Of a DNA stretch of 42,615 nt, positions 1 through 7,893 are shown one piece after another. Below the pieces are notes generated by a model. It did not search any database. It worked only from the letters and a program-made list of their open reading frames with translations, and was not told the origin of the DNA. The position numbers and the translations under genes were made by a program. This stretch comes from Candidatus Solibacter usitatus (GTDB lineage Bacteria; Acidobacteriota; Terriglobia; Bryobacterales; Bryobacteraceae), in NCBI GenBank assembly GCA_016213245.1, contig JACRBC010000017.1, positions 1-42,615 of the forward strand. Direction: 5' to 3'. Position 1 is the first letter of the stretch; every line of letters begins with the position of its first letter.

Positions 1-137
1 GCCAGATTGCCGCCCTCCTGAACGACGGCTACAGCGGCGCCGTCAGCCTGGAAACCCACTGGCCCGGCCCCGGCGGCAACAAGCTCCAGGGCAGCGTCAT
101 TTGCGGCTGGAACCTGCGCGGCCTGCTCGCCGCCTGA
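1..137 (+). CDS. Sugar phosphate isomerase/epimerase-like protein, C-terminal fragment
   Basis: The reading frame is open from base 3 to a TGA at 135-137, so the first 44 visible residues are the end of a gene that begins before the window. The residues GYSGAVSLETHW followed by GPGGNK, then an LQGS segment, resemble the C-terminal end of xylose-isomerase-like TIM-barrel proteins (sugar phosphate isomerase/epimerase family), in which a conserved glutamate-histidine pair lies near the end of the barrel. No catalytic core is visible, so substrate cannot be inferred. The DUF4159 gene starts 72 bases later with its own possible promoter, so this gene is probably not part of the following operon. 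Confidence 0.6.
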   Translation, partial: QIAALLNDGYSGAVSLETHWPGPGGNKLQGSVICGWNLRGLLAA

Positions 138-173
138 CGGCGCGCCGGTAACCGCCGGCCGTACCCCAACGTC

Positions 174-182
174 TGCTATCCT
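174..182 (+). promoter_or_regulatory. Possible extended -10 promoter for the DUF4159-DUF4175 operon
   Basis: TGC-TATCCT reads as an extended -10 element (TGn plus TATnnT) 27 bases before the ATG at 210. No convincing -35 hexamer is seen upstream. A G-run at 193-197 could serve as ribosome binding site. This is weak and rests on base pattern only. Confidence 0.25.
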
Positions 183-209
183 AACGCCCACTGGGGGCAT
201 CTCACTCAT

Positions 210-1013
210 ATGCGCAGGCTGCTGGCGGGCATACTTTTGGTGTCGGCGCTGGCGGGTTCCGTGTGGGCGTTTCAGCGCGGCATACGCTCCATCTTCCGCG
301 ACGACGATGCCGATACCGGCCCGCCGCCCGGCTACGCCGAGCACTCCGAATTCTACTTCGCCCGGCTCCGCTACCAGATGGTGGGCTTCGGCGGCGGCAG
401 CGTGTGGAGGATGCGCGGCGGCTGGACCACCGACTATCCCAAGGCCGACCGCACGCTGCTGAAGGGCGTCCGCCGCCTCACCCGCATCCACGCCAATCCC
501 ATGGAGCGCGTCGTCGACCTGGTCTCCGACGACATCTACAACTACCCCTTCGTCTACGTCGTCGAACCCGGCCACTGGGAGCTGCCCGAGTCCCAGGCGA
601 AGAAGCTCCGCGAATTCACCGACCGCGGCGGCTTCCTGATGACAGACGACTTCCACGGCACTTTCGAGTGGGACGTCTTCACCACCAGCCTCAGCAAAGG
701 CTTCGGAGACCGCACCATCATCGACATTGAGGACGCCGACCCTATCTTCCACGTCCTCTACGACCTGACCAACCGCGCGCAGGTCCCCGGCATCGTCAAC
801 TTCCCCTTCGACAAGACCTATGAATACGACGGCTTCGAGCCCAAGTGGCGCGCCGTGCGCGACGACCGCGGCCGCATCGTCGTCGGCATCTGCCACAACA
901 TGGACCTGGGCGACGCCTACGAGTGGGCCGACCATCCCCGCTATCCGGAGAAGTACGCCTCGCAGGCCTACCGCACCGCGATCAATTACATCATCTATGC
1001 CATGACGCACTAA
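210..1013 (+). CDS. DUF4159 domain-containing exported protein
   Basis: This 267-residue protein opens with a signal-anchor-like stretch (residues 1-21, two arginines then hydrophobic). The body is a full-length DUF4159 domain: FYFARLRYQ near residue 50, DYPKADRTLLKGVRRLT, SDDIYNYPFVYVVEPGHW, then RGGFLMTDDFHG, and near the end GICHNMDLGDAYEWADHP. DUF4159 has a glutamine-amidotransferase-like fold but no demonstrated activity that I know of. It usually sits with MoxR, DUF58 and vWA genes, as here, where it is the first gene of the operon. The next gene starts seven bases after its stop. Role is inferred only from context: a periplasm-facing part of a MoxR-linked envelope machine. Family assignment is firm; function is unknown. 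Confidence 0.9.
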   Translation: MRRLLAGILLVSALAGSVWAFQRGIRSIFRDDDADTGPPPGYAEHSEFYFARLRYQMVGFGGGSVWRMRGGWTTDYPKADRTLLKGVRRLTRIHANPMERVVDLVSDDIYNYPFVYVVEPGHWELPESQAKKLREFTDRGGFLMTDDFHGTFEWDVFTTSLSKGFGDRTIIDIEDADPIFHVLYDLTNRAQVPGIVNFPFDKTYEYDGFEPKWRAVRDDRGRIVVGICHNMDLGDAYEWADHPRYPEKYASQAYRTAINYIIYAMTH

Positions 1014-1020
1014 GAGCCAA

Positions 1021-3249
1021 ATGTTCCAGTTCTTCTTTAACTACCCTCTGGCCGTCTACCGCAAGGGCACGCTGGTGCTTGCCAGCGGCTGGCCGGTGTG
1101 GGTGCTGGGCGTCCTGGCCCTGGCCGCGGCCGCGCTGGTGGCCTGGCTGATGATGGGCAAGAGCTTCCCAAGGCCGAGGATGCTTGCGCTGGGCGCGCTG
1201 CAATGGGCCGCGCTCGCCCTGATGCTTGCGCTGCTCTGGCAGCCGGCCCTGAGCGTGGCCACGCTCAAGCCGCAGCAAAACGTGGTCGCCGTGGTGGTGG
1301 ACGCCTCCTCCAGCATGGCCCTGGAGAATCGCATCGGCGAGGCCAAGGCGCTGCTGGACGGCGGCCTGCTGTCGCGCCTGCGGGCGAAGTTCCCTGTCCG
1401 GCTCTATCAGGGCGGCCGCACTCTGGCGCGCGTCGACCAGGTTCCGGCCAAGGCGGATCAGCCCGTGACCCAGTTGCGGGAGATTCTCACCGCCGCCACG
1501 GCGGAGTCGGCCACCTTGCCCGTCGGCGCCATTCTGCTGTTGAGCGACGGCGCCGACAATGCCGGCGGGCTCGACTCCGACACCATGGAGACGCTGCGCC
1601 GCGCCCGCATCCCGATCCACACCGTCGGCTTCGGCACGGACACGATCAGCAACGACGTTGAGATCTCCGATGCCTTGCTGCCGGCGCGCGCCCTGCCCGA
1701 CGCCCGCCTGTCGGCCACCGTCACCCTGCGGCAGGCGGGCTTTGCCGGCAAGCCGGCCAGGATTACGGTGAAGGACGGAGACAAGACGCTGGCGTCGCGC
1801 ACGGTGAAGTTGCCGGACGACGGCCAATCCCTGCGCGAGGTGGTCGAGTTCCAGGCCGGCCCGGCCGGCGCCAGGCCGCTGCGCATCGCCGTGGAGCCGC
1901 TGGACGGCGAGGCCAATGCGGCCAACAACGCTCTCACGCGCCTGGTCCACGTGGAAGACCGCAAGCCCCGCATCCTCTACATCGAGGGCGAGCCGCGCTG
2001 GGAGCTGAAGTTCATCCGCCGCGCCGCCGAGCTCGACAAGAACCTGGAACTTGCCAGCATCCTCCGCACCACGGAAAACAAGTTCTACCGCCAGGGCATC
2101 GGCGATCCGAAGGAGCTCGAGCACGGCTTCCCGGACAGCATCGAGGAGCTGTTCCGCTACCAGGGCATCATCATCGGCAACGTGGAGGCCAGCTACTTTG
2201 ACGTGCGGCAGCAGGCGCTGCTCAAGGAGTTCGTGGACCGCCGCGGCGGCGGCGTCCTCTTCCTCGGCGGGCGCGCGGCGCTGTCGGACGGCGGCTGGAA
2301 CAGCGCCGGTCTCACTGACATGCTGCCTCTGGTGCTGCCCGATCGCAAAGGCGCCTTTCATCGCGACCCGGCCACTGTGGAGTTGACCGCCGGCGGCCGC
2401 GACAGCCTGTTGGCGCGCATCGAGAGCGATCCGCAGAAGAACGCCGCCCGCTGGCTCTCGCTGCCCTACCTGGCCGACTATCAGGAGGCCGGCACGCCCA
2501 AGCCCGGCGCATTGGTGCTGGCCGAACTCAAGAGCGGGGCGGGGAAGCGGTCCCCGTTCCTGGTGACGCACAACTACGGGCGCGGGCGCGTCGCCGTGCT
2601 GGCCAGCGGCGGCACCTGGCGCTGGCAGATGGCCCAGGACCATCGCGACATGAGCCACGAGATCTTCTGGCAGCAATTGCTGCGCTGGCTCGCCGGAGAG
2701 ACCGGCGGCAGAGTTTCGGCCGCCAGCAGCCGAACCGTATTCGAGGACGATCCGCGCATTCCACTGCGCGCCGAGGTCCGCGACATGAACTATCTGCCTG
2801 CCTCCGATGCCGTCGTAACCGCGCGCGTCATGGGGCCTGAGGGCGTCGCCGACGAAGTCACGCTACGCCCCGTGGACAATTCGCCCGGCTCCTATGCGGC
2901 TGAGTGGAAGGCCGACAAGCCCGGCTCTTACCTTGTCGAAACCACCGCGCGCCAGGGCGGGACCGATCTCGGCCGCGACGTGCTCACCTTCCGCCGCGAA
3001 GACGGCGTGGCCGAAAACTTCCGCACCGAACAGAACCGCGACTTGCTTGAGCGCATCTCCGCGCAGACCGGCGGCCGCTATTGGCGGCCCTCTCAGGCGA
3101 GCGCTCTGGCCGCCGAGATCGAGTACTCCGACGCGGGCATCTCCATCAAGGAGACGCGCGCCATCTGGAACGCGCCCGCCGCCTTCCTTCTTCTGGCCGC
3201 GCTGAAAGCCGCCGAATGGCTCCTGCGCCGCAAGTGGGGTGCGGTATGA
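1021..3249 (+). CDS. Membrane vWA protein with glutamine-amidotransferase-like domain
   Basis: The 742-residue protein has two N-terminal membrane helices (about residues 24-46 and 56-80), a von Willebrand A domain with an intact metal site (D94-A-S96-S-S98, and LLLSDGADN further on), an Ig-like stretch, then a class I glutamine-amidotransferase-like region (RKPRILYIEGEPRWELKF, later RRGGGVLFLGGR). A third helix lies close to the C-terminus (about 717-735). I see no amidotransferase catalytic triad, so that fold is probably structural. The layout matches vWA membrane proteins found beside MoxR and DUF58 genes. The next gene's ATG overlaps this TGA (ATGA at 3246-3249), which indicates translational coupling. 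The likely role is a membrane scaffold whose vWA domain acts with the MoxR ATPase; this is inference from family and context. Confidence 0.85.
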   Translation: MFQFFFNYPLAVYRKGTLVLASGWPVWVLGVLALAAAALVAWLMMGKSFPRPRMLALGALQWAALALMLALLWQPALSVATLKPQQNVVAVVVDASSSMALENRIGEAKALLDGGLLSRLRAKFPVRLYQGGRTLARVDQVPAKADQPVTQLREILTAATAESATLPVGAILLLSDGADNAGGLDSDTMETLRRARIPIHTVGFGTDTISNDVEISDALLPARALPDARLSATVTLRQAGFAGKPARITVKDGDKTLASRTVKLPDDGQSLREVVEFQAGPAGARPLRIAVEPLDGEANAANNALTRLVHVEDRKPRILYIEGEPRWELKFIRRAAELDKNLELASILRTTENKFYRQGIGDPKELEHGFPDSIEELFRYQGIIIGNVEASYFDVRQQALLKEFVDRRGGGVLFLGGRAALSDGGWNSAGLTDMLPLVLPDRKGAFHRDPATVELTAGGRDSLLARIESDPQKNAARWLSLPYLADYQEAGTPKPGALVLAELKSGAGKRSPFLVTHNYGRGRVAVLASGGTWRWQMAQDHRDMSHEIFWQQLLRWLAGETGGRVSAASSRTVFEDDPRIPLRAEVRDMNYLPASDAVVTARVMGPEGVADEVTLRPVDNSPGSYAAEWKADKPGSYLVETTARQGGTDLGRDVLTFRREDGVAENFRTEQNRDLLERISAQTGGRYWRPSQASALAAEIEYSDAGISIKETRAIWNAPAAFLLLAALKAAEWLLRRKWGAV

Positions 3250-4091
3250 AACTCGCCTTGTTCCTGCTGGCCGTTAGCGCATCGGCGGCCGACTTCCGGC
3301 TGGCCGTGGCCGGCCTCGGCGGCGAAGCCGGCTACGAACAACGGTTTACCGCGCTGGCCGCGGAGGCCGCCAAACTCAGCGGCGCGGAGACGCTCGCCGG
3401 CGCCGCCGCAACCAGCAAAAACCTGCGAGCCGCACTGGCCGGAATCGCCGCGCAGGCCAAGCCGGACGACACCTTTACGCTCACCCTGATCGGGCACGGC
3501 ACATTCGACGGGCTGGTCTACAAGTTCAACCTCGTGGGCCCGGACGTCTCCGCCGAAGAGCTCGCCTCCTGGCTTGACCGCATCGCCGCGCGCCAGCTCG
3601 TCGTCGTGGCCACCAGCGCCAGCGGCGGCGCGGCCGGGGCGCTGAAGAAGCAGGGCCGCGTCGTCGTCACGGCGACCAAATCCGGCACTGAGAAGAACGC
3701 CGTCGTCTTTGGTCGCTACTGGATGGACGGGTTGCGCGACCAGGCCGCCGACACCGACAAGAACGACGCCATCAGCGCCGCTGAAGCATTCAACTACGCC
3801 CGCCAGAAGACCGCCGCATTCTATGAGACGCAGAAGCGGCTGGCCACCGAGCACGCGCAACTGGACGACGCCGCGCTTGCCGCCCGCTTTGCCGTGGTGC
3901 GCATCGGCGCGGCGCAGCGGGCGATGAACGACCCGGCCAAGCGGCTCATGCTGGCGCGCAAGGACGAGATCGAGGCCTCCATCGACGCTCTCAAGCTGGC
4001 CAAGGCGGCCACGCCTCCGGCCGAATACAAGCAGAAACTCACGGCCTTTCTCTTGGAACTCGCCCGGCTCCAGGAGGCGCTCGACCAGTGA
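3246..4091 (+). CDS. Exported legumain/caspase-like protein with Ser in place of catalytic Cys
   Basis: The start is set by the ATGA overlap with the previous stop and by a signal peptide (MKLALFLLAVSASAADF); the frame is open further upstream but that part is a shadow. The 281-residue protein resembles peptidase family C13/caspase-like domains. A hydrophobic strand leads into LIGHG, with H84 as the expected catalytic histidine. A second strand leads into VVVATSASGG (120-128), where family members carry DACHSGG or ACxSG. The cysteine position is S124. An EF-hand-like loop follows (D169-x-D171-x-N173, S177, E180), then AFNYARQKTAAFYE and TEHAQLDD, segments typical of bacterial C13-like proteins. 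Loss of the cysteine suggests a pseudo-enzyme or a serine variant. It is coupled by a GTGA overlap to the zinc protease downstream. Confidence 0.75.
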   Translation: MKLALFLLAVSASAADFRLAVAGLGGEAGYEQRFTALAAEAAKLSGAETLAGAAATSKNLRAALAGIAAQAKPDDTFTLTLIGHGTFDGLVYKFNLVGPDVSAEELASWLDRIAARQLVVVATSASGGAAGALKKQGRVVVTATKSGTEKNAVVFGRYWMDGLRDQAADTDKNDAISAAEAFNYARQKTAAFYETQKRLATEHAQLDDAALAARFAVVRIGAAQRAMNDPAKRLMLARKDEIEASIDALKLAKAATPPAEYKQKLTAFLLELARLQEALDQ

Positions 4092-5974
4092 AGCTCGCCG
4101 CCTCACTCCTGCTGCTGGCCTCAGGGCTCTTCGCCCAGAGCACGGCCCAGAGCGCGGTCCAGCGCGCCGAAGCGCTGTGGAAGCAGCGGCAGTACAAGGA
4201 CGCCAATGCTGCCTTCCGCCAGGCCGTCAAGGATCAGCCCGGCGATGCCGCGCTCAGAGTCCGCTGGGGCCTGCTGCTACTGGAGCGTTTCAACTCCGGA
4301 GACGCCGCCGATCTGTTCAACGAAGCGCTGAAGTTGCGCAAGGACTACCCGCCGGCGCTACTCGGGCTCGCCCGCGTCCACGCGGAGGACTTCGACCGCC
4401 GCGCGCTGGATTTCACGCGCAAGGCCCTGGAAGCCGACCCCAATCTGGTGGAGGCGCGCGAACTGCTCGCCCACCTGCTGCTGGAGGACGGCGATTTCGA
4501 GGCGGCTGTGGGAGAGGCCGATCGCATCCCGGCCTCGCGCCAGGCCCTCGCCGCCCGCGCCACCATCGAGCTGCTCCACGACAGGGACGCCTCCGCCTGG
4601 CTCTCGAAGATGGGGGACGACTCCGCCGCCTACGCCCGCATCGCCCGCCACTTCGTCCTCAACCGCCGCTACGAAGAGGCCATCGGCTTCTACCGGAAGG
4701 CCGTGGCGATGGACCCGCTCAACCTCTCCGCGCAATCGGAGTTGGGCATCAATCTGATGCGCACCGGGCAGGACCAGGAGGCCCGCCGTGTGCTCGAAGC
4801 CGCCCACAACGCCGGCTTCACCGACAAGCCCACGTCGAACTCCCTGCGGTTGCTTGACAGCTACAAGAACTTCATTGTCTACACGCATCCCCGCTATGTG
4901 CTCAGGCTGCATAAGGACGAGGCCGAGCTCTTGCGCCCCTACGTGGAACGCGAGATGGAAAGCGCCCTGGCCGTCTACGACCGCAAGTACGGCTTTCAGT
5001 TGCCCGGACCCGTCACCGTCGAGATGTACCCCGATCATGAGGACTTCGCCGTGCGCACCATGGGCATGCCGGGACTCGGCGCCCTGGGCGTGACCTTCGG
5101 CCTCAGCATCGCCATGGACAGCCCTTCTGCGCGCAAGCCGGGCAGCTTCCATTGGGCCGGCACGTTGTGGCACGAGCTGAGCCATGCCTACGTCGTCTCC
5201 GCCACTCGCCACCGTGTGCCGCGCTGGTTCACCGAAGGCGTTTCCGTGTTCGAGGAGACCGCTACCCGCCCGGAGTGGCGCGAACCCATCACGCCCGAGA
5301 TCGCCGCCGCACTGAAGCGGAAACTCCTGCTCCCCATCTCGAAATTGGATCGCGGCTTCATCCGGCCTTCGTATCCGTCCCAGGTCGCGGTGAGCTACTT
5401 TCAAGCCGGCCGCATCTGCGACTTCATCCACGAGCGCTGGGGCTGGCCCAAGCTGCTCTCCATGATGAAGAACTTCTCCAGGGTGACGGCCACTTCGTCG
5501 GTGATCGAAAAGGAACTCGCCTTGAAGCCGGAGGAGTTCGACGCGCAGTTCCTGGAATGGTTCGGCCGGCAGAAGCTGGTGGAGGGCAAGCCGGATCATG
5601 ACCCGGCGCTGGTCATGAAGCGCGCCGCGGAGTTGATCTCGAAAGGCGATCGCGCCGGCGCCGAGAAAGCGCTGAGCGCGTTGCTGTGGGTCTATCCGGT
5701 GAAGGACGAAGAGTTGCACCGCAGGCTGGCGGCCCTGCGCGGCGAACTCGGCATGTGGGAGGGCGCGGCCGAGGAGTGGCGCTCCGTGCTGGCGCTGAAG
5801 ACGGCCGACCCGGCCTCGGCGCACTTTGAGCTGGCTCGCGCCTACAACGAGCTGAAGCGGCTGGACGAGGCGCGCGAGGCCGTGCTGGCCGCCCTCGAGA
5901 TCGCCCCGGGCTACCGGCCCGCGCAGCGCCTGCTGTTGGAGTTGAACAAACCCCGAGAGGAACGGAAAAGATAA
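4088..5974 (+). CDS. Exported TPR protein with gluzincin (peptidase MA-like) domain
   Basis: The GTG start overlaps the previous TGA (GTGA, 4088-4091) and opens a signal peptide (MKLAASLLLLASGLFAQ). The 628-residue protein has TPR repeats over about residues 20-245, a peptidase MA-like zinc protease domain at about 265-490 and further TPR repeats to the C-terminus. The catalytic motif is H362-E-L-S-H366 with the likely third zinc ligand E383 in WFTEGVSVFEE, the gluzincin pattern, so the enzyme looks active. It should act in the periplasm or at the outer surface, with the TPRs binding a partner or substrate. Its coupling to the cysteine-less legumain-like protein suggests the two work as a pair. 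The MoxR gene follows after four bases. Family call is firm; substrate is unknown. Confidence 0.85.
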   Translation: MKLAASLLLLASGLFAQSTAQSAVQRAEALWKQRQYKDANAAFRQAVKDQPGDAALRVRWGLLLLERFNSGDAADLFNEALKLRKDYPPALLGLARVHAEDFDRRALDFTRKALEADPNLVEARELLAHLLLEDGDFEAAVGEADRIPASRQALAARATIELLHDRDASAWLSKMGDDSAAYARIARHFVLNRRYEEAIGFYRKAVAMDPLNLSAQSELGINLMRTGQDQEARRVLEAAHNAGFTDKPTSNSLRLLDSYKNFIVYTHPRYVLRLHKDEAELLRPYVEREMESALAVYDRKYGFQLPGPVTVEMYPDHEDFAVRTMGMPGLGALGVTFGLSIAMDSPSARKPGSFHWAGTLWHELSHAYVVSATRHRVPRWFTEGVSVFEETATRPEWREPITPEIAAALKRKLLLPISKLDRGFIRPSYPSQVAVSYFQAGRICDFIHERWGWPKLLSMMKNFSRVTATSSVIEKELALKPEEFDAQFLEWFGRQKLVEGKPDHDPALVMKRAAELISKGDRAGAEKALSALLWVYPVKDEELHRRLAALRGELGMWEGAAEEWRSVLALKTADPASAHFELARAYNELKRLDEAREAVLAALEIAPGYRPAQRLLLELNKPREERKR

Positions 5975-5978
5975 TCAG

Positions 5979-6983
5979 ATGACGACACTCGACCACATCG
6001 CCGTCAGAGAGCGCATCGGGCGCTTCCAGTCCGTGCGTGAAGAGATGATCGCCCAGGTGAGGAAAGTGATCGTCGGCCAGGACGAGGTGCTGGAGCAGTT
6101 GATGATCGGCCTCTTCGTCGGCGGCCACTGTTTGATCACCGGTCTGCCCGGCACGGCCAAGACCCTGCTGGTCCGCACCATGGCCCAGACTCTCGGCCTG
6201 GTGTTCAAGCGCATCCAGTTCACCCCCGACCTGATGCCCTCCGACATCACCGGCACCGATATCCTCGAAGAGGAGCCCGGTACCGGCCGCCGCATCTGGA
6301 CGTTCGTCGAGGGGCCCATCTTCGGCAACATCCTGCTGGCCGACGAAATCAACCGCACACCGCCCAAGACGCAGGCCGCCCTGCTGGAGGCGATGCAGGA
6401 GATGTCCTGCACCGTCCGCGGCAATCATTACAACCTGCCCGCGCCGTTCTTCGTCCTGGCCACGCAGAACCCCATCGAGCTGGAGGGCACCTACCCTCTT
6501 CCCGAAGCCCAGCTCGACCGTTTCCTCTTCAACACGCTGCTGGACTACCTGCCGGCTGAAGACGAAATGAAGGTCATCGGTCTCACCACCACCAACGAAA
6601 AGCCCGACCTCGACGCCGTCACCAACGCCGGCGAGATCCTCGGCTTCCAGCAACTGGTGCGCATGGTGCCCATCGCCAATGAAGTGGCGCGCTACGCGGT
6701 GGACCTGGTGCGCATGACACGCGCCTCAGACGCCACGGCTCCGGACTTCGTCAGGAAGTACGTCAACTTCGGCGCCAGCGTGCGCGGGGCGCAGAACCTG
6801 GTGCTGGCGGCCAAGGCGCGCGCGCTGATGCGCGGCCGCTATCACGTCACGTTTGACGACATCGCCTCTCTCGCGCGGCCCGTGCTGCGCCATCGCATCC
6901 TCCTCAATTTCCAGGCCGAGAGCGACCGCCTCTCGCCCGACGACATCCTCAAGCGGCTGCTGGAGGCGTTGCCCGCCGGGTAG
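5979..6983 (+). CDS. MoxR-family AAA+ ATPase
   Basis: This 334-residue cytoplasmic ATPase carries every expected motif: Walker A GLPGTAKT (G55-T62), Walker B LLADE (D122-E123) followed by INRTPPKTQAALLEAMQE, sensor 1 ATQNP (N164), and the LPEAQLDRF arginine segment (R181). MoxR proteins act as chaperone-like ATPases that remodel or insert cofactors into partners, often through vWA-domain proteins encoded alongside. Here a DUF58 protein and two vWA membrane proteins are in the same operon, which fits that model. The gene begins four bases after the protease stop, with a purine-rich GAGGAACGG segment upstream as a possible ribosome site. Assignment to MoxR is very secure; its client is not known. 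Confidence 0.95.
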   Translation: MTTLDHIAVRERIGRFQSVREEMIAQVRKVIVGQDEVLEQLMIGLFVGGHCLITGLPGTAKTLLVRTMAQTLGLVFKRIQFTPDLMPSDITGTDILEEEPGTGRRIWTFVEGPIFGNILLADEINRTPPKTQAALLEAMQEMSCTVRGNHYNLPAPFFVLATQNPIELEGTYPLPEAQLDRFLFNTLLDYLPAEDEMKVIGLTTTNEKPDLDAVTNAGEILGFQQLVRMVPIANEVARYAVDLVRMTRASDATAPDFVRKYVNFGASVRGAQNLVLAAKARALMRGRYHVTFDDIASLARPVLRHRILLNFQAESDRLSPDDILKRLLEALPAG

Positions 6984-7004
6984 GCGCGCGGGCGAACGAA
7001 TCCC

Positions 7005-7892
7005 ATGCTGCAGCGTTTCCTCGATCCCCGGGTACTGGCCGGCATCGCCAACCTCCAGTTGACCGCCAAGACGGTTGTGGACGGCTTCATCGCCGGTCTC
7101 CACCGCTCGCCGGACTACGGCTTCAGCCAGGAGTTCGCCGAGTACCGCGCCTATGTGCCCGGAGACGACCTGCGCTTTGTCGACTGGAACGTCTACGCCC
7201 GGACGGACCGCCTCTATCTGAAGCGCTATCGCGGCGAGACCAACACGCGGCTCACCATCCTGCTCGACCGCAGCAACTCCATGGCTTTCACCAGCGGCGG
7301 CGTGAAAAAGATCGACTACGCGCGCTACCTCGCCGCCTCGCTCGCCTACCTCGCCCACCACCAGCGCGACGCCGTGGGCCTGATCAGCTTCGACGAGGCA
7401 GTGCGCGACTTCATCGAGCCCTCCTCGCGCCAGGGCAACTGGGTGAAGCTCCTGCACTGCCTGGACCGTTCCGAGCCCGCCAGCCGCACCGACTTCGCCC
7501 AGCCGTTCGTCCACTTCCAGCAGTTCCTTCACAAGCGCGGCATCGTGCTGGTGATCTCGGACTTCTTCGCGCCCGCCGACGTGGTGCTGCGCACCGTGGC
7601 GCCCTTGCGGCAGCGCGGCAACGACGTTGTCCTCATGCACGTGCTCGATCCCGGCGAGATCGCGCCGCACCTGGCCGCTTCTCGCATCCTGATCGACATG
7701 GAAACCGGCGACGAGCTGGAGGTGAGTCCGGAGTACGCCGCCGGCGGCTATCGCGAGAAGATCGCCGCCCACCTGCGCGCGCTCGAAAGCGGCGCGCAGG
7801 GCGCGGGCATGAGTTACTTCCTGGCTCGCACCGATCAACCCCTCGACGCGGCGCTTCGCCGCTACCTGGTCGTGCGCGAAGGGAGGATCTGA
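7005..7892 (+). CDS. DUF58 domain vWA-like protein
   Basis: The 295-residue protein has the DUF58 signature around residues 44-80 (EFAEYRAYVPGDDLRFVDW, then YARTDRLYLKRYRGETN) followed by a vWA-like fold with an intact metal site D88-R-S90-N-S92. No membrane segment or signal peptide is seen, so it is probably cytoplasmic. DUF58 proteins are the standard neighbours of MoxR ATPases and are thought to serve as their vWA adaptors. Start at 7005 is 21 bases after the MoxR stop; there is no strong Shine-Dalgarno sequence. The next gene starts one base after this stop. Family is secure; the molecular role is inferred from linkage with MoxR. Confidence 0.93.
   Translation: MLQRFLDPRVLAGIANLQLTAKTVVDGFIAGLHRSPDYGFSQEFAEYRAYVPGDDLRFVDWNVYARTDRLYLKRYRGETNTRLTILLDRSNSMAFTSGGVKKIDYARYLAASLAYLAHHQRDAVGLISFDEAVRDFIEPSSRQGNWVKLLHCLDRSEPASRTDFAQPFVHFQQFLHKRGIVLVISDFFAPADVVLRTVAPLRQRGNDVVLMHVLDPGEIAPHLAASRILIDMETGDELEVSPEYAAGGYREKIAAHLRALESGAQGAGMSYFLARTDQPLDAALRRYLVVREGRI
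7881..7886 (+). promoter_or_regulatory. Ribosome binding site deciding a TTG start
   Basis: GGGAGG sits seven bases before the TTG at 7894. It supports the TTG as the real start of the BatA-like gene, which would otherwise lose its first membrane helix if an internal ATG were used. Confidence 0.65.
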
Positions 7893-7893
7893 C

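Noticed and set aside
991..2676. A 561-codon antisense frame across the first vWA gene
   Set aside because: It has no domain or start signal and the plus strand is strongly supported.
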